Assembly: GCA_009786175.1 (NCBI GenBank) | Contig: WQTQ01000230.1 | Coordinates: 1-41,459 of the forward strand | Direction of reading: 5' to 3' | Source of the DNA: Bacillota bacterium | GTDB taxonomy: Bacteria; Bacillota_A; Clostridia; Lachnospirales; WQUN01 | DNA length: 41,459 bases | Shown here: piece after piece, positions 32,033-41,315 of the stretch | Layout: each line of letters begins with the position of its first letter | Numbering within the stretch: position 1 is the stretch's first letter | Translations under genes and position numbers: made by a program | The notes under the pieces: model-generated | What the model was told of the DNA's origin: nothing | Databases searched by the model: none | The model's input: only the letters and a program-made list of their open reading frames with translations

Positions 32033-32476
32033 ATGGTCAATCGACAGAAAATTATAACAATGACAAAGCTCGCTTTGTATGACAAGCACGAAGGTCCCGC
32101 CGATCGTATCGCCAGTGAATATTTCCGCCACGACTATATTTATAAAGAAAATTTAGGTACACGGCTTGCAGTTGGTTTTGCCGGTATTTTGATTCTTGTA
32201 CTCTATTGGGGGCGGGTAATTTTCTTGGATGGCGCAGATATTTTGCAAATGGATGTACGTCAATACCTTACAGATTCTGTACTTTTTCTGGTAGCTCTTC
32301 TGGCAGTGTATTCGCTGATTGGCACAATCAAGGGCACAAGAGATTATTATCTGATGCAAAAGCGTCTGGAAAATTACAGTTCCCTTATTAAGCAGCTAGA
32401 AGATTATGAAAACACCGCAAGTAAAAATAGGAAGGATCCCGAGCGTCGTTATGGAACAGATATTGATCATACGTGA
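32033..32476 (+). CDS. Two-helix membrane protein of unknown function upstream of cdaA
   Basis: The 147-residue protein has a soluble N-terminus of about 45 residues, two membrane segments (about 47-65 and 82-104) and a charged C-terminal helix that may form a coiled coil (LMQKRLENYSSLIKQLEDYE). The start ATG 32033 is 7 nt after GGAGGG; ATG 32018 overlaps that site. I do not recognise a family. It overlaps the next membrane gene and leads a run of same-strand genes ending in cdaA-cdaR. Confidence 0.7.
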   Translation: MVNRQKIITMTKLALYDKHEGPADRIASEYFRHDYIYKENLGTRLAVGFAGILILVLYWGRVIFLDGADILQMDVRQYLTDSVLFLVALLAVYSLIGTIKGTRDYYLMQKRLENYSSLIKQLEDYENTASKNRKDPERRYGTDIDHT

Positions 32477-33620
32477 GGTTCTTGTTAAATTTTTCAAAAG
32501 GTACGAAGTATTTATTCTGCCGATACTCAAATTTTTATTAGGGTTATTTGTGTTTACAAATATCCTGTCAATTGGGTATGTGCATTCTGCATTGGAACCG
32601 TTTGCAGAACAATGGTCGCCCACACTGTTAAGTGTATTATTTGCGTTACTGTTTACGATTATGCCCGCAAATATGGGCTGGCTGCTTATTATTTTAAGTG
32701 TAACCGTACAGCTTTCCGCTAATATCGAAATTGCTGTTGCTGTATTCGTATTTTTGTTATTTGTTTTTGCGTTTTACGCAAGAATGGCCCCAAAAGAATC
32801 AATATTGATTCTGTTTACTATTCTGGCATTCCATTTTAACGTGCCCTATCTTATCCCAATTCTTGCAGGGCTGTATTTCCCGATAACGGCAATTATCCCA
32901 ATTACCGTCGGAGTGTTTGTTAACGCGCAAATTCCTATACTTTTTGGCCTTGTTCAGCATTCGCCCACAACAGCCGGTGCTATGGCAGACATGGAAATAG
33001 CCGATATTCTTACGGAACTTCCTGAAGCTTTTTCTGTCGTATACGAAACACTTGTGCATAGTTTGGCCGTAACCCATACATGGCTGTTTACGGCAGTAGT
33101 TTTTGCAATGGTTATTGTGCTTGTACACTTCATTAGCCGTTTGTCCATTGACTATGCAAAAGAAATTGCTATTGCACTGGGCTGTGTAATGAATATTTTT
33201 GGCTTTATTGTAGCGGTACTTATAGCCGGTGAATCGGCTAATATTGGCCTTGTAATTATTATGACAATTTTGTGCGGTATCTTGGCAGGGCTCGTACGCT
33301 GCTTTGATGCAATCCTGGATTACCAGCGCGCAGAGTCTGTACAATTTGAAGACGATAATAATTTTTATCATGTCCGAATTGTACCCAAGGTTATACTAAG
33401 TAAATCCCAGCGGGTGGTTAAGCGTATCCGTCCCACCTCGGAAACAGATTTACCAAAAGATGAAAGGCTGGCCGCAGCCAGGCGTACGCGCTCGCCGCAG
33501 AATGTCAGCCCTGCCCGTAACTTGGATATTGGCAGACGCCCAAGACCGGATATGCCGCGGCATGAAGGTGTCCCTCCGGTAAGAAGGCGGCCATTACCGC
33601 CAAAATCCGATAAGGACTAA
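32451..33620 (+). CDS. Polytopic membrane protein of unknown function upstream of cdaA
   Basis: About 389 residues from ATG 32451 (an in-frame ATG at 32406 would overlap the previous gene by 71 nt). About eight to nine membrane segments fill the first 300 residues; a pair of shorter ones flanks the loop near FGLVQHSPTTAGAMADMEIADILTEL. The last 90 residues are cytosolic, basic and Pro/Arg-rich (RRPRPDMPRHEGVPPVRRRP). No transporter motif was recognised. It is co-directional with cdaA 63 nt downstream, so a part in c-di-AMP signalling or envelope homeostasis is possible but unproven. Confidence 0.75.
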   Translation: MEQILIIREVLVKFFKRYEVFILPILKFLLGLFVFTNILSIGYVHSALEPFAEQWSPTLLSVLFALLFTIMPANMGWLLIILSVTVQLSANIEIAVAVFVFLLFVFAFYARMAPKESILILFTILAFHFNVPYLIPILAGLYFPITAIIPITVGVFVNAQIPILFGLVQHSPTTAGAMADMEIADILTELPEAFSVVYETLVHSLAVTHTWLFTAVVFAMVIVLVHFISRLSIDYAKEIAIALGCVMNIFGFIVAVLIAGESANIGLVIIMTILCGILAGLVRCFDAILDYQRAESVQFEDDNNFYHVRIVPKVILSKSQRVVKRIRPTSETDLPKDERLAAARRTRSPQNVSPARNLDIGRRPRPDMPRHEGVPPVRRRPLPPKSDKD

Positions 33621-33683
33621 TTCAAGTGTTGTTAGAGTTTAGTGAGTCAATTTGCTCCGGAAAGGGGCTAAAGGAAAAAAATT

Positions 33684-34532
33684 ATGCTTGCTTCTATTAG
33701 TGACTGGTTGGTAGAAATTACAAATTTACCTCCGCTTGTTATGCATCCTTTCGGTTTTTTTCAGATGCTGGACGTTTTAATTCTTTTCACAGTTTTGTAT
33801 CTGATTTTAAAATGGATAAAGCGCACCCAGGCATGGGTTTTGTTAAAAGGAATTGTCTTTATTGCGGTTGTAGCAATTTTGGCAGAACTTTTTAGCTTAG
33901 TTGCGGTACAGTGGATTGTACGGCACACCATTGGGATGGGGCTTGTGGTGGTTGTCATCTTATTTCAACCGGAGTTGCGTAAAGTATTGGAACAACTAGG
34001 GCGCGGTCAGTACTTGTTCCCCCTAAAAAACGAGACAGAACAAAAAGTATATTCTGCCGCCCATACAATAGATGAAATCATTGTGGCTGTACGCACAATG
34101 TCCAATGGGCAAACCGGTGCGTTAATTGTGCTGGAGCAAAATATCGATTTAAGCGAACATGAAGAAAATGGAGTACCCTTGGACGCCCAGGTTAGCGCGC
34201 AGCTTTTACTTACTATTTTTGACAAAAACGCACCGTTGCATGACGGCGCGGTTATAATCCGTAACAATCGCATTAGCTCGGCGTCTTGTATTTTGCCGCT
34301 TTCGGCAGAACATATTGATTCGGCACTGGGTACACGGCACCGCGCTGCAATTGGCATTACAGAAGTTGCGGATGCCCGTGTTGTTATTGTCTCCGAAGAA
34401 ACAGGAATAGTTTCTATTGCAATTGGCGGGGAAATTCAGCGGGATGTTACGGAAAAGCAGATAAGAGATTTATTAATGTGGGGCGAGCCTGTAAAAACCA
34501 GGTTTTCATTGTTTAGAAGGAGGAAATCATGA
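33684..34532 (+). CDS. cdaA: Diadenylate cyclase CdaA
   Basis: CdaA makes c-di-AMP from two ATP and controls potassium and turgor balance and, indirectly, the cell wall. The 282-residue protein has three N-terminal membrane helices (to about residue 95) and the DAC domain with DGA (187-189) and RHR (218-220). The start ATG 33684 follows AAAGGA. Its stop overlaps the cdaR start (ATGA), so the two are translated together, as expected because CdaR regulates CdaA. No glmM follows, unlike in Bacillus. Confidence 0.94.
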   Translation: MLASISDWLVEITNLPPLVMHPFGFFQMLDVLILFTVLYLILKWIKRTQAWVLLKGIVFIAVVAILAELFSLVAVQWIVRHTIGMGLVVVVILFQPELRKVLEQLGRGQYLFPLKNETEQKVYSAAHTIDEIIVAVRTMSNGQTGALIVLEQNIDLSEHEENGVPLDAQVSAQLLLTIFDKNAPLHDGAVIIRNNRISSASCILPLSAEHIDSALGTRHRAAIGITEVADARVVIVSEETGIVSIAIGGEIQRDVTEKQIRDLLMWGEPVKTRFSLFRRRKS

Positions 34533-35995
34533 AAAGATTTTTCTCTTTGTTTTACACAGATTTGCATTGGAAATTAATTTCGCTGGTATTGGCCTTTATA
34601 ATATGGTTTATAGGCTCAAATATGTATAACTTGCACGAAAACGATTCTTTTGACTTTAGGCTGCGGCTTAACAATGAAGGAATTTTGGCAAATGAAGGCC
34701 TTTTGCTTGTTAACCCCGATGCATTGGCTATTGACGTAAGCGTTGGGGTGCGTGCCACAAGGCGTTACATGGAAGTTTTAAACGAGGCAAGCGCGAGTCA
34801 AAGGGCAGAAATGATTATTCCCAGCATCGACTTTAGAGTGGTAAATGTTGACGATGTAAGAAATAGCGAAGGCCCTTTAACCGTACGCATGTATGTAAGT
34901 GTTAACTTATATCCGGGATACGAGCATTTCTCTATAAACCCGCGATTTGTAGATGTGGAAATTGAAGCTATAACCCGCCAAATATTCCCTGTTACTATTG
35001 ATGTTATCGGTGAGGTTGATTCCGGGGTTGAGTTGCGCCCAATTAGTGTTGCAAATAATAATGTGGCTATTACGGGCTCACGTACAAATGTGGCACAGAT
35101 AGGCGAAGACGGCGTTCGTGTACAAGTTGATATACGGGGCGTAAATTTTGATGTCGCTTTTGAAAACCTGCCGCTGGTTGTTTTTGACCATGACGGAAAT
35201 GACATAACTAATACTGTACACCTAAGTGTAGAGGAAACAACTGCTTTTGTATCTGTTTGGCCTATACAGACAGTTGAGGTTAGTGTAGGGGTTACCGGGG
35301 ACATACCGGTTGGTTTTGTCCTTGAAAGCGAAGAGTTTACTGTTGACCCCGGTACGGTTGAAGTAGTAGGTCCGTATTCGGTTTTACAAGGTTTAGAGTA
35401 TATTCCCGTAGAAATTGATTTATCCGACAGAATTGACAGTTTTGTAGAATATATTGACATAACGGAATGGCTGCCGGACGGTGTTTCTTTGCGCAGCGGT
35501 TTTGAGCCAATGGTTGCCGTGGGGATAGGCATAGAGCCTGTAGAACGGTGGACATTCTTTGTGCCTGTCGACGATGTGCGTACTGTCGGCATTTCCGTTT
35601 CCTATGCCGTCGTTAGCGAAATAGCTTCAGTAAGAATTGAGCTATTCGGCTCACGGGCGTTGCTTTCAGAAATTGATCCTGCCACGGATATAGGGCTAGA
35701 AATTGACCTGCGTAACCTTCCTATAGGAACGCACCTGGTACCTATTATAGTGGACTTGCCGGATGGCATTGAATTGGCCCAACGGGCACCGACACTACGG
35801 GTAGAAATAAATGAGCCTGCCGTCGATGAAGTAGAAGAATATATTCCTGTCGAAGAGACGGATCAAGTTACAGATTATAATAACGGCGACATAAATGACT
35901 ACAACACAAATGACAACGCAGACCAAGATGGCACAGAATACGATTATGCCTACAATGATCCTGTAACGCCTGATGATGAGGAGACTGACGATTGA
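34529..35995 (+). CDS. cdaR: CdaA regulator CdaR (YbbR-domain protein)
   Basis: The 488-residue protein has one N-terminal membrane anchor (about 12-30, WKLISLVLAFIIWFIGSNMY) and an extracellular part with four YbbR-type repeats (about 45-130, 130-220, 225-310 and 315-410). It ends in a 65-residue acidic Asp/Asn/Glu tail that is probably disordered. CdaR binds and modulates CdaA in other Firmicutes. The start ATG is behind GAAGGAGG. The stop overlaps the TTG start of the MFS gene. Confidence 0.9.
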   Translation: MKRFFSLFYTDLHWKLISLVLAFIIWFIGSNMYNLHENDSFDFRLRLNNEGILANEGLLLVNPDALAIDVSVGVRATRRYMEVLNEASASQRAEMIIPSIDFRVVNVDDVRNSEGPLTVRMYVSVNLYPGYEHFSINPRFVDVEIEAITRQIFPVTIDVIGEVDSGVELRPISVANNNVAITGSRTNVAQIGEDGVRVQVDIRGVNFDVAFENLPLVVFDHDGNDITNTVHLSVEETTAFVSVWPIQTVEVSVGVTGDIPVGFVLESEEFTVDPGTVEVVGPYSVLQGLEYIPVEIDLSDRIDSFVEYIDITEWLPDGVSLRSGFEPMVAVGIGIEPVERWTFFVPVDDVRTVGISVSYAVVSEIASVRIELFGSRALLSEIDPATDIGLEIDLRNLPIGTHLVPIIVDLPDGIELAQRAPTLRVEINEPAVDEVEEYIPVEETDQVTDYNNGDINDYNTNDNADQDGTEYDYAYNDPVTPDDEETDD

Positions 35996-37242
35996 TAAAG
36001 CAAATGTTTGCGCCGCTTTTTGCCCTAAAGGGTAATGCCCGCTATGCGGTTTTTACAGAGCCGCTTTGGGGCATACCCTTTCATTTGTATTTTCCGTTTC
36101 TTACGCTTTTCATGTTCAGCCTTGGGGTATCGGATGCCAATATAGGCATCCTCTTTGCTGTAGGCCTAATTGTACAAATGGTGGCAAGCGTTTTAAGCGG
36201 TGTCCTTACAGATAAATTTGGCCGAAGGAAGACAAACATTATTTGGGATCATCTTGCATGGACTGTACCTTGCCTAATTTGGGCCTTTGCCCAAGATTTT
36301 AGATGGTTTATTGTTGCCGCGCTTTTTCACGGCTTGTGGCCCATTGGTTCAAATGCCTGGGAATGCTTGCTTGTGGAAGACGAAAAGCCAGACAAAATAG
36401 TTCGGTTATTCAATTGGGTTTACATTATGGGAAGTGTTTCTATATTTTTCGCGCCCATTTCAATTTTCTTTATCCGTATGTTTGATTTGGTTCCCGTAAT
36501 GCGTGTATTGCTTGTTTTCGCGGCAATTTCCATGAGTGCGAAATTTATCCTGCATTATATTTTTGCTACAGAGCCGGAACAGGGCATTATCCGCATGAGG
36601 GAAACGGTAGGCGTGTCCATATACAAATTACTTTGGCAATACACCGGTGTACTTAAACAAATATTTACCACACCTGCCACGCGGCGGGTTTTAATACTTA
36701 TAATTGTTGTGCATATTCAGCATCTTGCCACTAATTTTTTCGCACTGTATATAACCCAGGATTTGGGCATACCGGAAGAGTATATGGCTTGGTTCCCTGT
36801 GCTTAGGGGAATAATAATGCTTACTTTCTTCCTGGTTTTTCAGCGAATTTTAGACAGATACCCAATTTACATGGTTATGATTGTCGGCCTTGGGTTTTAT
36901 ATGGGCGGATACATTTTACTGCTTTTAACCCCTGCCGGGTTTTTGTTCCCCCTACTGATTTTTACCGCCATAGATGCCTGCGCCACCGCGTTATTCATGC
37001 CGCGGCGCGATACACTTGTTATAAATAATGTAGACCCTGCGGAACGGGCGCGTATTAGGGCAATGCTTATGGCAATAATGCTTGGTGTGGCAAGCCCGTT
37101 TGCGGCCATGACAGGGCAATTATCGGAAATTAACAGGCGCATTCCGCTTATGGCAAGCCTTGGACTGTTTGTAATTATTGGATTTATTGTGATGATGGAA
37201 CGGAGGAAAACGGATGAGACCAACAAACCGGCAACTGCTTAA
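35992..37242 (+). CDS. Major facilitator superfamily transporter
   Basis: The 416-residue protein has 12 predicted membrane helices and the MFS motif A GVLTDKFGRRKT between helices 2 and 3. The substrate cannot be told. The start is TTG 35992, 8 nt after GAGGAG, overlapping the cdaR stop by 4 nt; ATG 36004 is another option. Tight overlaps on both sides place it in the cdaA-cdaR transcript and before the radical SAM gene (29 nt overlap). Confidence 0.88.
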   Translation: MIKQMFAPLFALKGNARYAVFTEPLWGIPFHLYFPFLTLFMFSLGVSDANIGILFAVGLIVQMVASVLSGVLTDKFGRRKTNIIWDHLAWTVPCLIWAFAQDFRWFIVAALFHGLWPIGSNAWECLLVEDEKPDKIVRLFNWVYIMGSVSIFFAPISIFFIRMFDLVPVMRVLLVFAAISMSAKFILHYIFATEPEQGIIRMRETVGVSIYKLLWQYTGVLKQIFTTPATRRVLILIIVVHIQHLATNFFALYITQDLGIPEEYMAWFPVLRGIIMLTFFLVFQRILDRYPIYMVMIVGLGFYMGGYILLLLTPAGFLFPLLIFTAIDACATALFMPRRDTLVINNVDPAERARIRAMLMAIMLGVASPFAAMTGQLSEINRRIPLMASLGLFVIIGFIVMMERRKTDETNKPATA

Positions 37243-39025
37243 ACTAACAAAACCGGCAAGATATACCGGCGGCGAAGTAAACGCCGTGCAAAAGGAAGTT
37301 ACGCCGAGCATGACCCGCTTTGCCTTTTGCTTCCCGGATGTTTATGAAATTGGCATGAGCCACTTGGGCTTGCAGATACTGTATTTTTTGCTTAACAAAC
37401 GGGAAGACACCTACTGCGAGCGGGTTTTTATGCCGTGGCTGGATATGGTTGATTTTATGCGAGAGACAAGCAACCCCCTGTTCGCGTTGGAAACCGGTGA
37501 CGAACTTAAAAAATTCGACATTCTGGGTTTTACTCTGCAATACGAAATGTCATACACAAATATTTTGGCAATGCTGGACCTTGCGGGTATTCCGTTGTAT
37601 TCCAAGGACAGGGATGAAACACATCCCATAATTTGTGCCGGAGGCCCCTGTGCCGTAAACCCAGAGCCAATGGCAGACTTTGTGGATTTTTTCTATATTG
37701 GTGACGGAGAGGCAAGTTTGGACGCGGTTTTAGACCGTTATCACGCGAATAAGTTAAAAGGCGGCATAAAATTAGAGTTTCTCGAGAGTATTTTGGATAT
37801 TCTCGGGGTATATGTGCCGCGGTTCTACGACGTTTTTTACAACAATGACGGAACATTGGCAGCTTTTGTACCAAATAACAGTAAGGCACCTGCCGTGGTT
37901 AAGCGGGCATTTTCCCCGTCGTTAGATTATTTTCCAGAAACGTTAATTACACCTTTGACGGAATCTGTCCATAACCGCGCGGTGTTGGAGCTTGCCCGTG
38001 GTTGTATGCGCGGCTGCCGTTTTTGCCAAGCAGGGTATATTTACCGTCCAATGCGCGAGCGCGGGGTAGGGGAATTGTTAGAGCAAACAAAAAATTTATT
38101 GGCCGCCACAGGCCACGATGAGGTTTCGCTGCTGTCCCTAAGTGCCTGCGATTACAACAATTTTGCGGAACTTGTGGACCAGCTGCTGGAGGTAACGGTA
38201 CAAAAGCGGGTAAGCATTTCCTTGCCGTCTACCCGGCTGGACGCAATTGAGACATTGGCAAAGGTTCAATCTGTCCGCAAGTCTTCTCTAACCGTGGCCC
38301 CGGAAGCGGGCAGCCAGCGAATGCGGGACATTATTAACAAAAACCTGACGGAAGAAGAAATATTGGAAGGCTGTTACCGGGCGTTTTTATCCGGTTTTGA
38401 CAAAATAAAGTTGTATTTTATGGCTGGGCTGCCCGGTGAAACCTCAGAAGATTTGGAAGCTGTTGTCAAGCTGTGCGACAGTGTGGTGGATACGTATTAC
38501 CGCCTAACATACGAAGAGCGGAAGCGGCCGGTAAGTGTGTCTGTAAGCACCGCTTACTTTGTGCCAAAACCGTTTACGCCATTCCAATGGGCGGCACAGG
38601 TTAGGCCGGAAGACTTTATTACCGGCCAGCAAGCGGTGAAAAACGCCATTTGCAACAAGCGGGTAACATATCGTTACCACGATGCTAAAACTGCCCAAGT
38701 AGAAGGAGTTTTGGCCCGGGGTGACCGCAGAGTTGGTCAACTGGTAAGAACTTCTTACCAGTTGGGGGCAATTTTTGACGGCTGGAGCGACCAATTTGAC
38801 CCGTCCATTTGGCAGGAAGCCTTTGAGCAGACTGGCCTGACCCCGGAATTTTACACCCACAGGGAGCGGCCAACAGACGAAAAACTCCCCTGGGATTTTA
38901 TAGATATGGGCGTAACAAAAAAATTCCTGCAACAGGAATGGGATAAGTCTAAGAAAGGCGTAACTACACCAAATTGCAGGGATGGCTGCGCCGGTTGCGG
39001 TTTGGGTTGTAAACTAGAAAATTGA
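37214..39025 (+). CDS. TIGR03960-type B12/radical SAM protein
   Basis: The 603-residue protein has an N-terminal region with FPDVYEIGMSHLGLQILY, a radical SAM core with the cluster motif CMRGCRFC (residues about 260-267) and a Cys-rich end CRDGCAGCGLGC. In Firmicutes it is found next to a DUF2344 protein and RNase G, as here. The reaction is not known to me with certainty; it is thought to act in RNA or ribosome modification. The start ATG 37214 follows GGAGG. Overlaps with both neighbours show an operon. Confidence 0.88.
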   Translation: MRPTNRQLLKLTKPARYTGGEVNAVQKEVTPSMTRFAFCFPDVYEIGMSHLGLQILYFLLNKREDTYCERVFMPWLDMVDFMRETSNPLFALETGDELKKFDILGFTLQYEMSYTNILAMLDLAGIPLYSKDRDETHPIICAGGPCAVNPEPMADFVDFFYIGDGEASLDAVLDRYHANKLKGGIKLEFLESILDILGVYVPRFYDVFYNNDGTLAAFVPNNSKAPAVVKRAFSPSLDYFPETLITPLTESVHNRAVLELARGCMRGCRFCQAGYIYRPMRERGVGELLEQTKNLLAATGHDEVSLLSLSACDYNNFAELVDQLLEVTVQKRVSISLPSTRLDAIETLAKVQSVRKSSLTVAPEAGSQRMRDIINKNLTEEEILEGCYRAFLSGFDKIKLYFMAGLPGETSEDLEAVVKLCDSVVDTYYRLTYEERKRPVSVSVSTAYFVPKPFTPFQWAAQVRPEDFITGQQAVKNAICNKRVTYRYHDAKTAQVEGVLARGDRRVGQLVRTSYQLGAIFDGWSDQFDPSIWQEAFEQTGLTPEFYTHRERPTDEKLPWDFIDMGVTKKFLQQEWDKSKKGVTTPNCRDGCAGCGLGCKLEN

Positions 39026-39036
39026 GGTGCGAAAGT

Positions 39037-39483
39037 TTGAATATAACATACCGGGACACAATTACAGTGGACGAAGTTAATGCAATCCGCAAATCTATGG
39101 GGTGGCGGCAGTTTCATCCCGATCAAATGCAGGGGATTATTGATTCTGCAGAGCTTGTAATTGCGGCTTATGATGGCGAAAAAGCCGTAGGCTTCGCAAC
39201 ACCGGCGGGAATAATATTGATTAACCCACAGTATCAATTTATTGGTATCGAAAAGGAATTTGTAACCCGTATGTATGATTTTGTGCATAGCAAATTACAA
39301 CCGGGTTTTGGGGAACAAATCCACATAAGAGCTTTTGGCGAAGAACAAATTACTTTGTATGAAAGCCTTGGGTTTCAAATTTCCACACAGCTTGGCACAC
39401 CCATGCACATTTGTGTAACAAACCAAGTGGAGATTACTGACAAAATGTATAAGCAGATGGAGTTTAAGGAAGATGGAAACTAA
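39037..39483 (+). CDS. GNAT-family acetyltransferase-like protein, degenerate CoA site
   Basis: The 148-residue protein starts like a common GNAT group (TVDEVNAIRKSMGW, then AAYDGEKAVGFA). The motif that usually binds acetyl-CoA pyrophosphate (Q/R-x-x-G-x-G/A) is replaced by NPQYQFIGIEKEFV, and the C-terminal strand keeps LYESLGFQ. It may be inactive or bind another ligand. The start TTG 39037 is 7 nt after GAGGTG; TTG 39022 precedes that site. It lies between TIGR03960- and TIGR03936-type genes, which are usually adjacent. Confidence 0.75.
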   Translation: MNITYRDTITVDEVNAIRKSMGWRQFHPDQMQGIIDSAELVIAAYDGEKAVGFATPAGIILINPQYQFIGIEKEFVTRMYDFVHSKLQPGFGEQIHIRAFGEEQITLYESLGFQISTQLGTPMHICVTNQVEITDKMYKQMEFKEDGN

Positions 39484-40120
39484 AATTCGCTTACGCTTTT
39501 CGAAAAAAGATACTTTACGCTTCATAGGTCATTTGGACTTTATGCGCGTGTTTATGCAAGCCATACGCCGCAGTGGGCTGCCTATCGCGTATTCACAGGG
39601 GTTTAACCCCCATCAGCTTGTTTCGTTTGCGTTGCCATTGCCCTTGGGTATGGAAAGCGTAAATGACTATGTGGATATTACCTTGTCGGCTGAACTCCCC
39701 GGAGACGAAATAGCAAGCCGCATAAACAATTGTGCCCCGCAAGGGCTACGTATTTCTGCCGCTTACAAGGCAACGGGGCAAAATTCCGCCGCTGCCACAA
39801 TAGCCGCAGATTATGCAATTGCAACATCCATCCCACAAGAAAAAATAAAGGAATCCGTAAAAAAAATACTGGAATCCGAAACCCTGGTTATCCCCAAAAA
39901 AACAAAAAGCGGTATAAAAAATACGGATATCCGCCCGGATATTTTTAATATACAAATCCTTGATGGCCGTCTATTGTTACGTCTTTCCGCCGGTAGTGCC
40001 AGGTTCCTTAACTCGTTGCTTGTTGCAGAGCAGGTTATGGGCGAAGTCCCTTGTACTTCCGACATATCCCGTTTGGAATTATATCAAACAGACGGTAAAG
40101 GGGGCTTTGTACCCCTATGA
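39473..40120 (+). CDS. DUF2344 / TIGR03936 family protein
   Basis: The 215-residue protein has the family opening KIRLRFSKKDTLRFIGHLDF and IAYSQGFNPHQLVSFALPLPLGMES. In many Firmicutes it is a separate gene after the TIGR03960 radical SAM gene; elsewhere the two are fused. It probably assists that enzyme. The start ATG 39473 overlaps the GNAT gene by 11 nt, and its stop overlaps RNase G (ATGA). Confidence 0.87.
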   Translation: METKIRLRFSKKDTLRFIGHLDFMRVFMQAIRRSGLPIAYSQGFNPHQLVSFALPLPLGMESVNDYVDITLSAELPGDEIASRINNCAPQGLRISAAYKATGQNSAAATIAADYAIATSIPQEKIKESVKKILESETLVIPKKTKSGIKNTDIRPDIFNIQILDGRLLLRLSAGSARFLNSLLVAEQVMGEVPCTSDISRLELYQTDGKGGFVPL

Positions 40121-41313
40121 AGTGTCTGTTAATTGAGCATTTGGAAGGCGGCGTACGTACAGCCATAACCGAGGACGGCAAACTGCGGGAAATTTTTATA
40201 GACAAGGAACACAGCGCGTCAAAAAATGGGCAGGTAATTGTTGGCCGCATAAGGACAATCATGCCCGGGCAGTTTGCATTTATTGATATTGGCAGTGGAA
40301 AAAACGCTTTCGCAAACTTAAAAACCGGGCACAATCTAAAAAGCGGGCAGCCACTTTTGGTGCAGGTTCAAAAAGATGCCACATCTTCAAAAGGGGCGTA
40401 CGTAAGCCAGGATATAAGCCTAAAAGGCTGGCTGGTTATACTGCACAAACACCCGCCGGGCGAAGTTGGCGTATCCCACAAAATAACTGATGAAAAAGAA
40501 AGCCGCAGGCTTAAAACATTAGTGCGAAAGCTTCTGCCCAAAGGATATGGCGCGATAGTGCGTACTAACGCCGAAGGCTGTAACCGTGACGCGCTACAGG
40601 CTGAAATTAATAAACTGCACCAAGTATATGAAGAAATTTTGCAGCGGGCGGATTTTGCCCTGCCCCCCGCAAAACTGTACCCCAAAATCGCGGTTTCAAT
40701 TGTCCCGGTGTTAAACGATGTTGTTACAGAAAACTTAGACGAAATTTGCATAAGCGGCAGCCAAGAAGAATTTAACGAAGTGAAGGAATATATTTGCGAT
40801 TTGGCCCCGGGCTTAAGGGACCGCATTTTTCACCATAACATTGAAACCGGTAAATTGTTTGATATTCGCGGTGTAAAAAAGCAAATCCGCGCCGCGTTGG
40901 AAAAAGTCGTACCTCTGCCTTGTGGCGGGTTTATCACAATTGAAGAAACCGAGGCATGCGCGGTTATCGACGTAAACACGGGCAATAATCATACATCTTT
41001 AGATTATCGGGATACAGTGCTAAACACTAACCTGGAAGCTGCCGCCGTAATAGTAGACCAAGTAATTTTGCGCAACCTATCCGGGATTATCATCATTGAT
41101 TTTATCGACATGCCCAAGCAAGAGGATAAAGCGAAATTAATGGCAGCGTTACACCAAGAGGCAAAGCGCGACCGTACCAACCCGGAAATATTTGACATGA
41201 CAGCCCTTGGAATTGTACAAATAGCGCGGCCAAAACGGCGTTTGCCACTAAGCTACTTACTGGAAGAAAACTGCCCCCATTGCGGGGGCAGGGGAAGGGT
41301 AAGGAGCAGCTAA
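40117..41313 (+). CDS. Ribonuclease E/G family protein (RNase G)
   Basis: This endoribonuclease processes rRNA and decays mRNA. The 398-residue protein has the S1 domain (about 34-110), an RNase H-like core, and the catalytic Asp pair in CAVIDVNTGN and GIIIIDFIDM. It ends in the zinc-link motif CPHCGGRGRV. Its length fits RNase G and lacks the long RNase E tail. The start ATG 40117 overlaps the DUF2344 stop. In many clostridia rplU-rpmA follow; here a convergent small ORF does. Confidence 0.92.
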   Translation: MKCLLIEHLEGGVRTAITEDGKLREIFIDKEHSASKNGQVIVGRIRTIMPGQFAFIDIGSGKNAFANLKTGHNLKSGQPLLVQVQKDATSSKGAYVSQDISLKGWLVILHKHPPGEVGVSHKITDEKESRRLKTLVRKLLPKGYGAIVRTNAEGCNRDALQAEINKLHQVYEEILQRADFALPPAKLYPKIAVSIVPVLNDVVTENLDEICISGSQEEFNEVKEYICDLAPGLRDRIFHHNIETGKLFDIRGVKKQIRAALEKVVPLPCGGFITIEETEACAVIDVNTGNNHTSLDYRDTVLNTNLEAAAVIVDQVILRNLSGIIIIDFIDMPKQEDKAKLMAALHQEAKRDRTNPEIFDMTALGIVQIARPKRRLPLSYLLEENCPHCGGRGRVRSS

Positions 41314-41315
41314 AC

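Noticed and set aside
34798..35592. A 264-codon antisense frame within cdaR
   Set aside because: Ser/Thr/Pro-rich shadow composition; the sense frame has clear YbbR repeats and overlaps with its neighbours.
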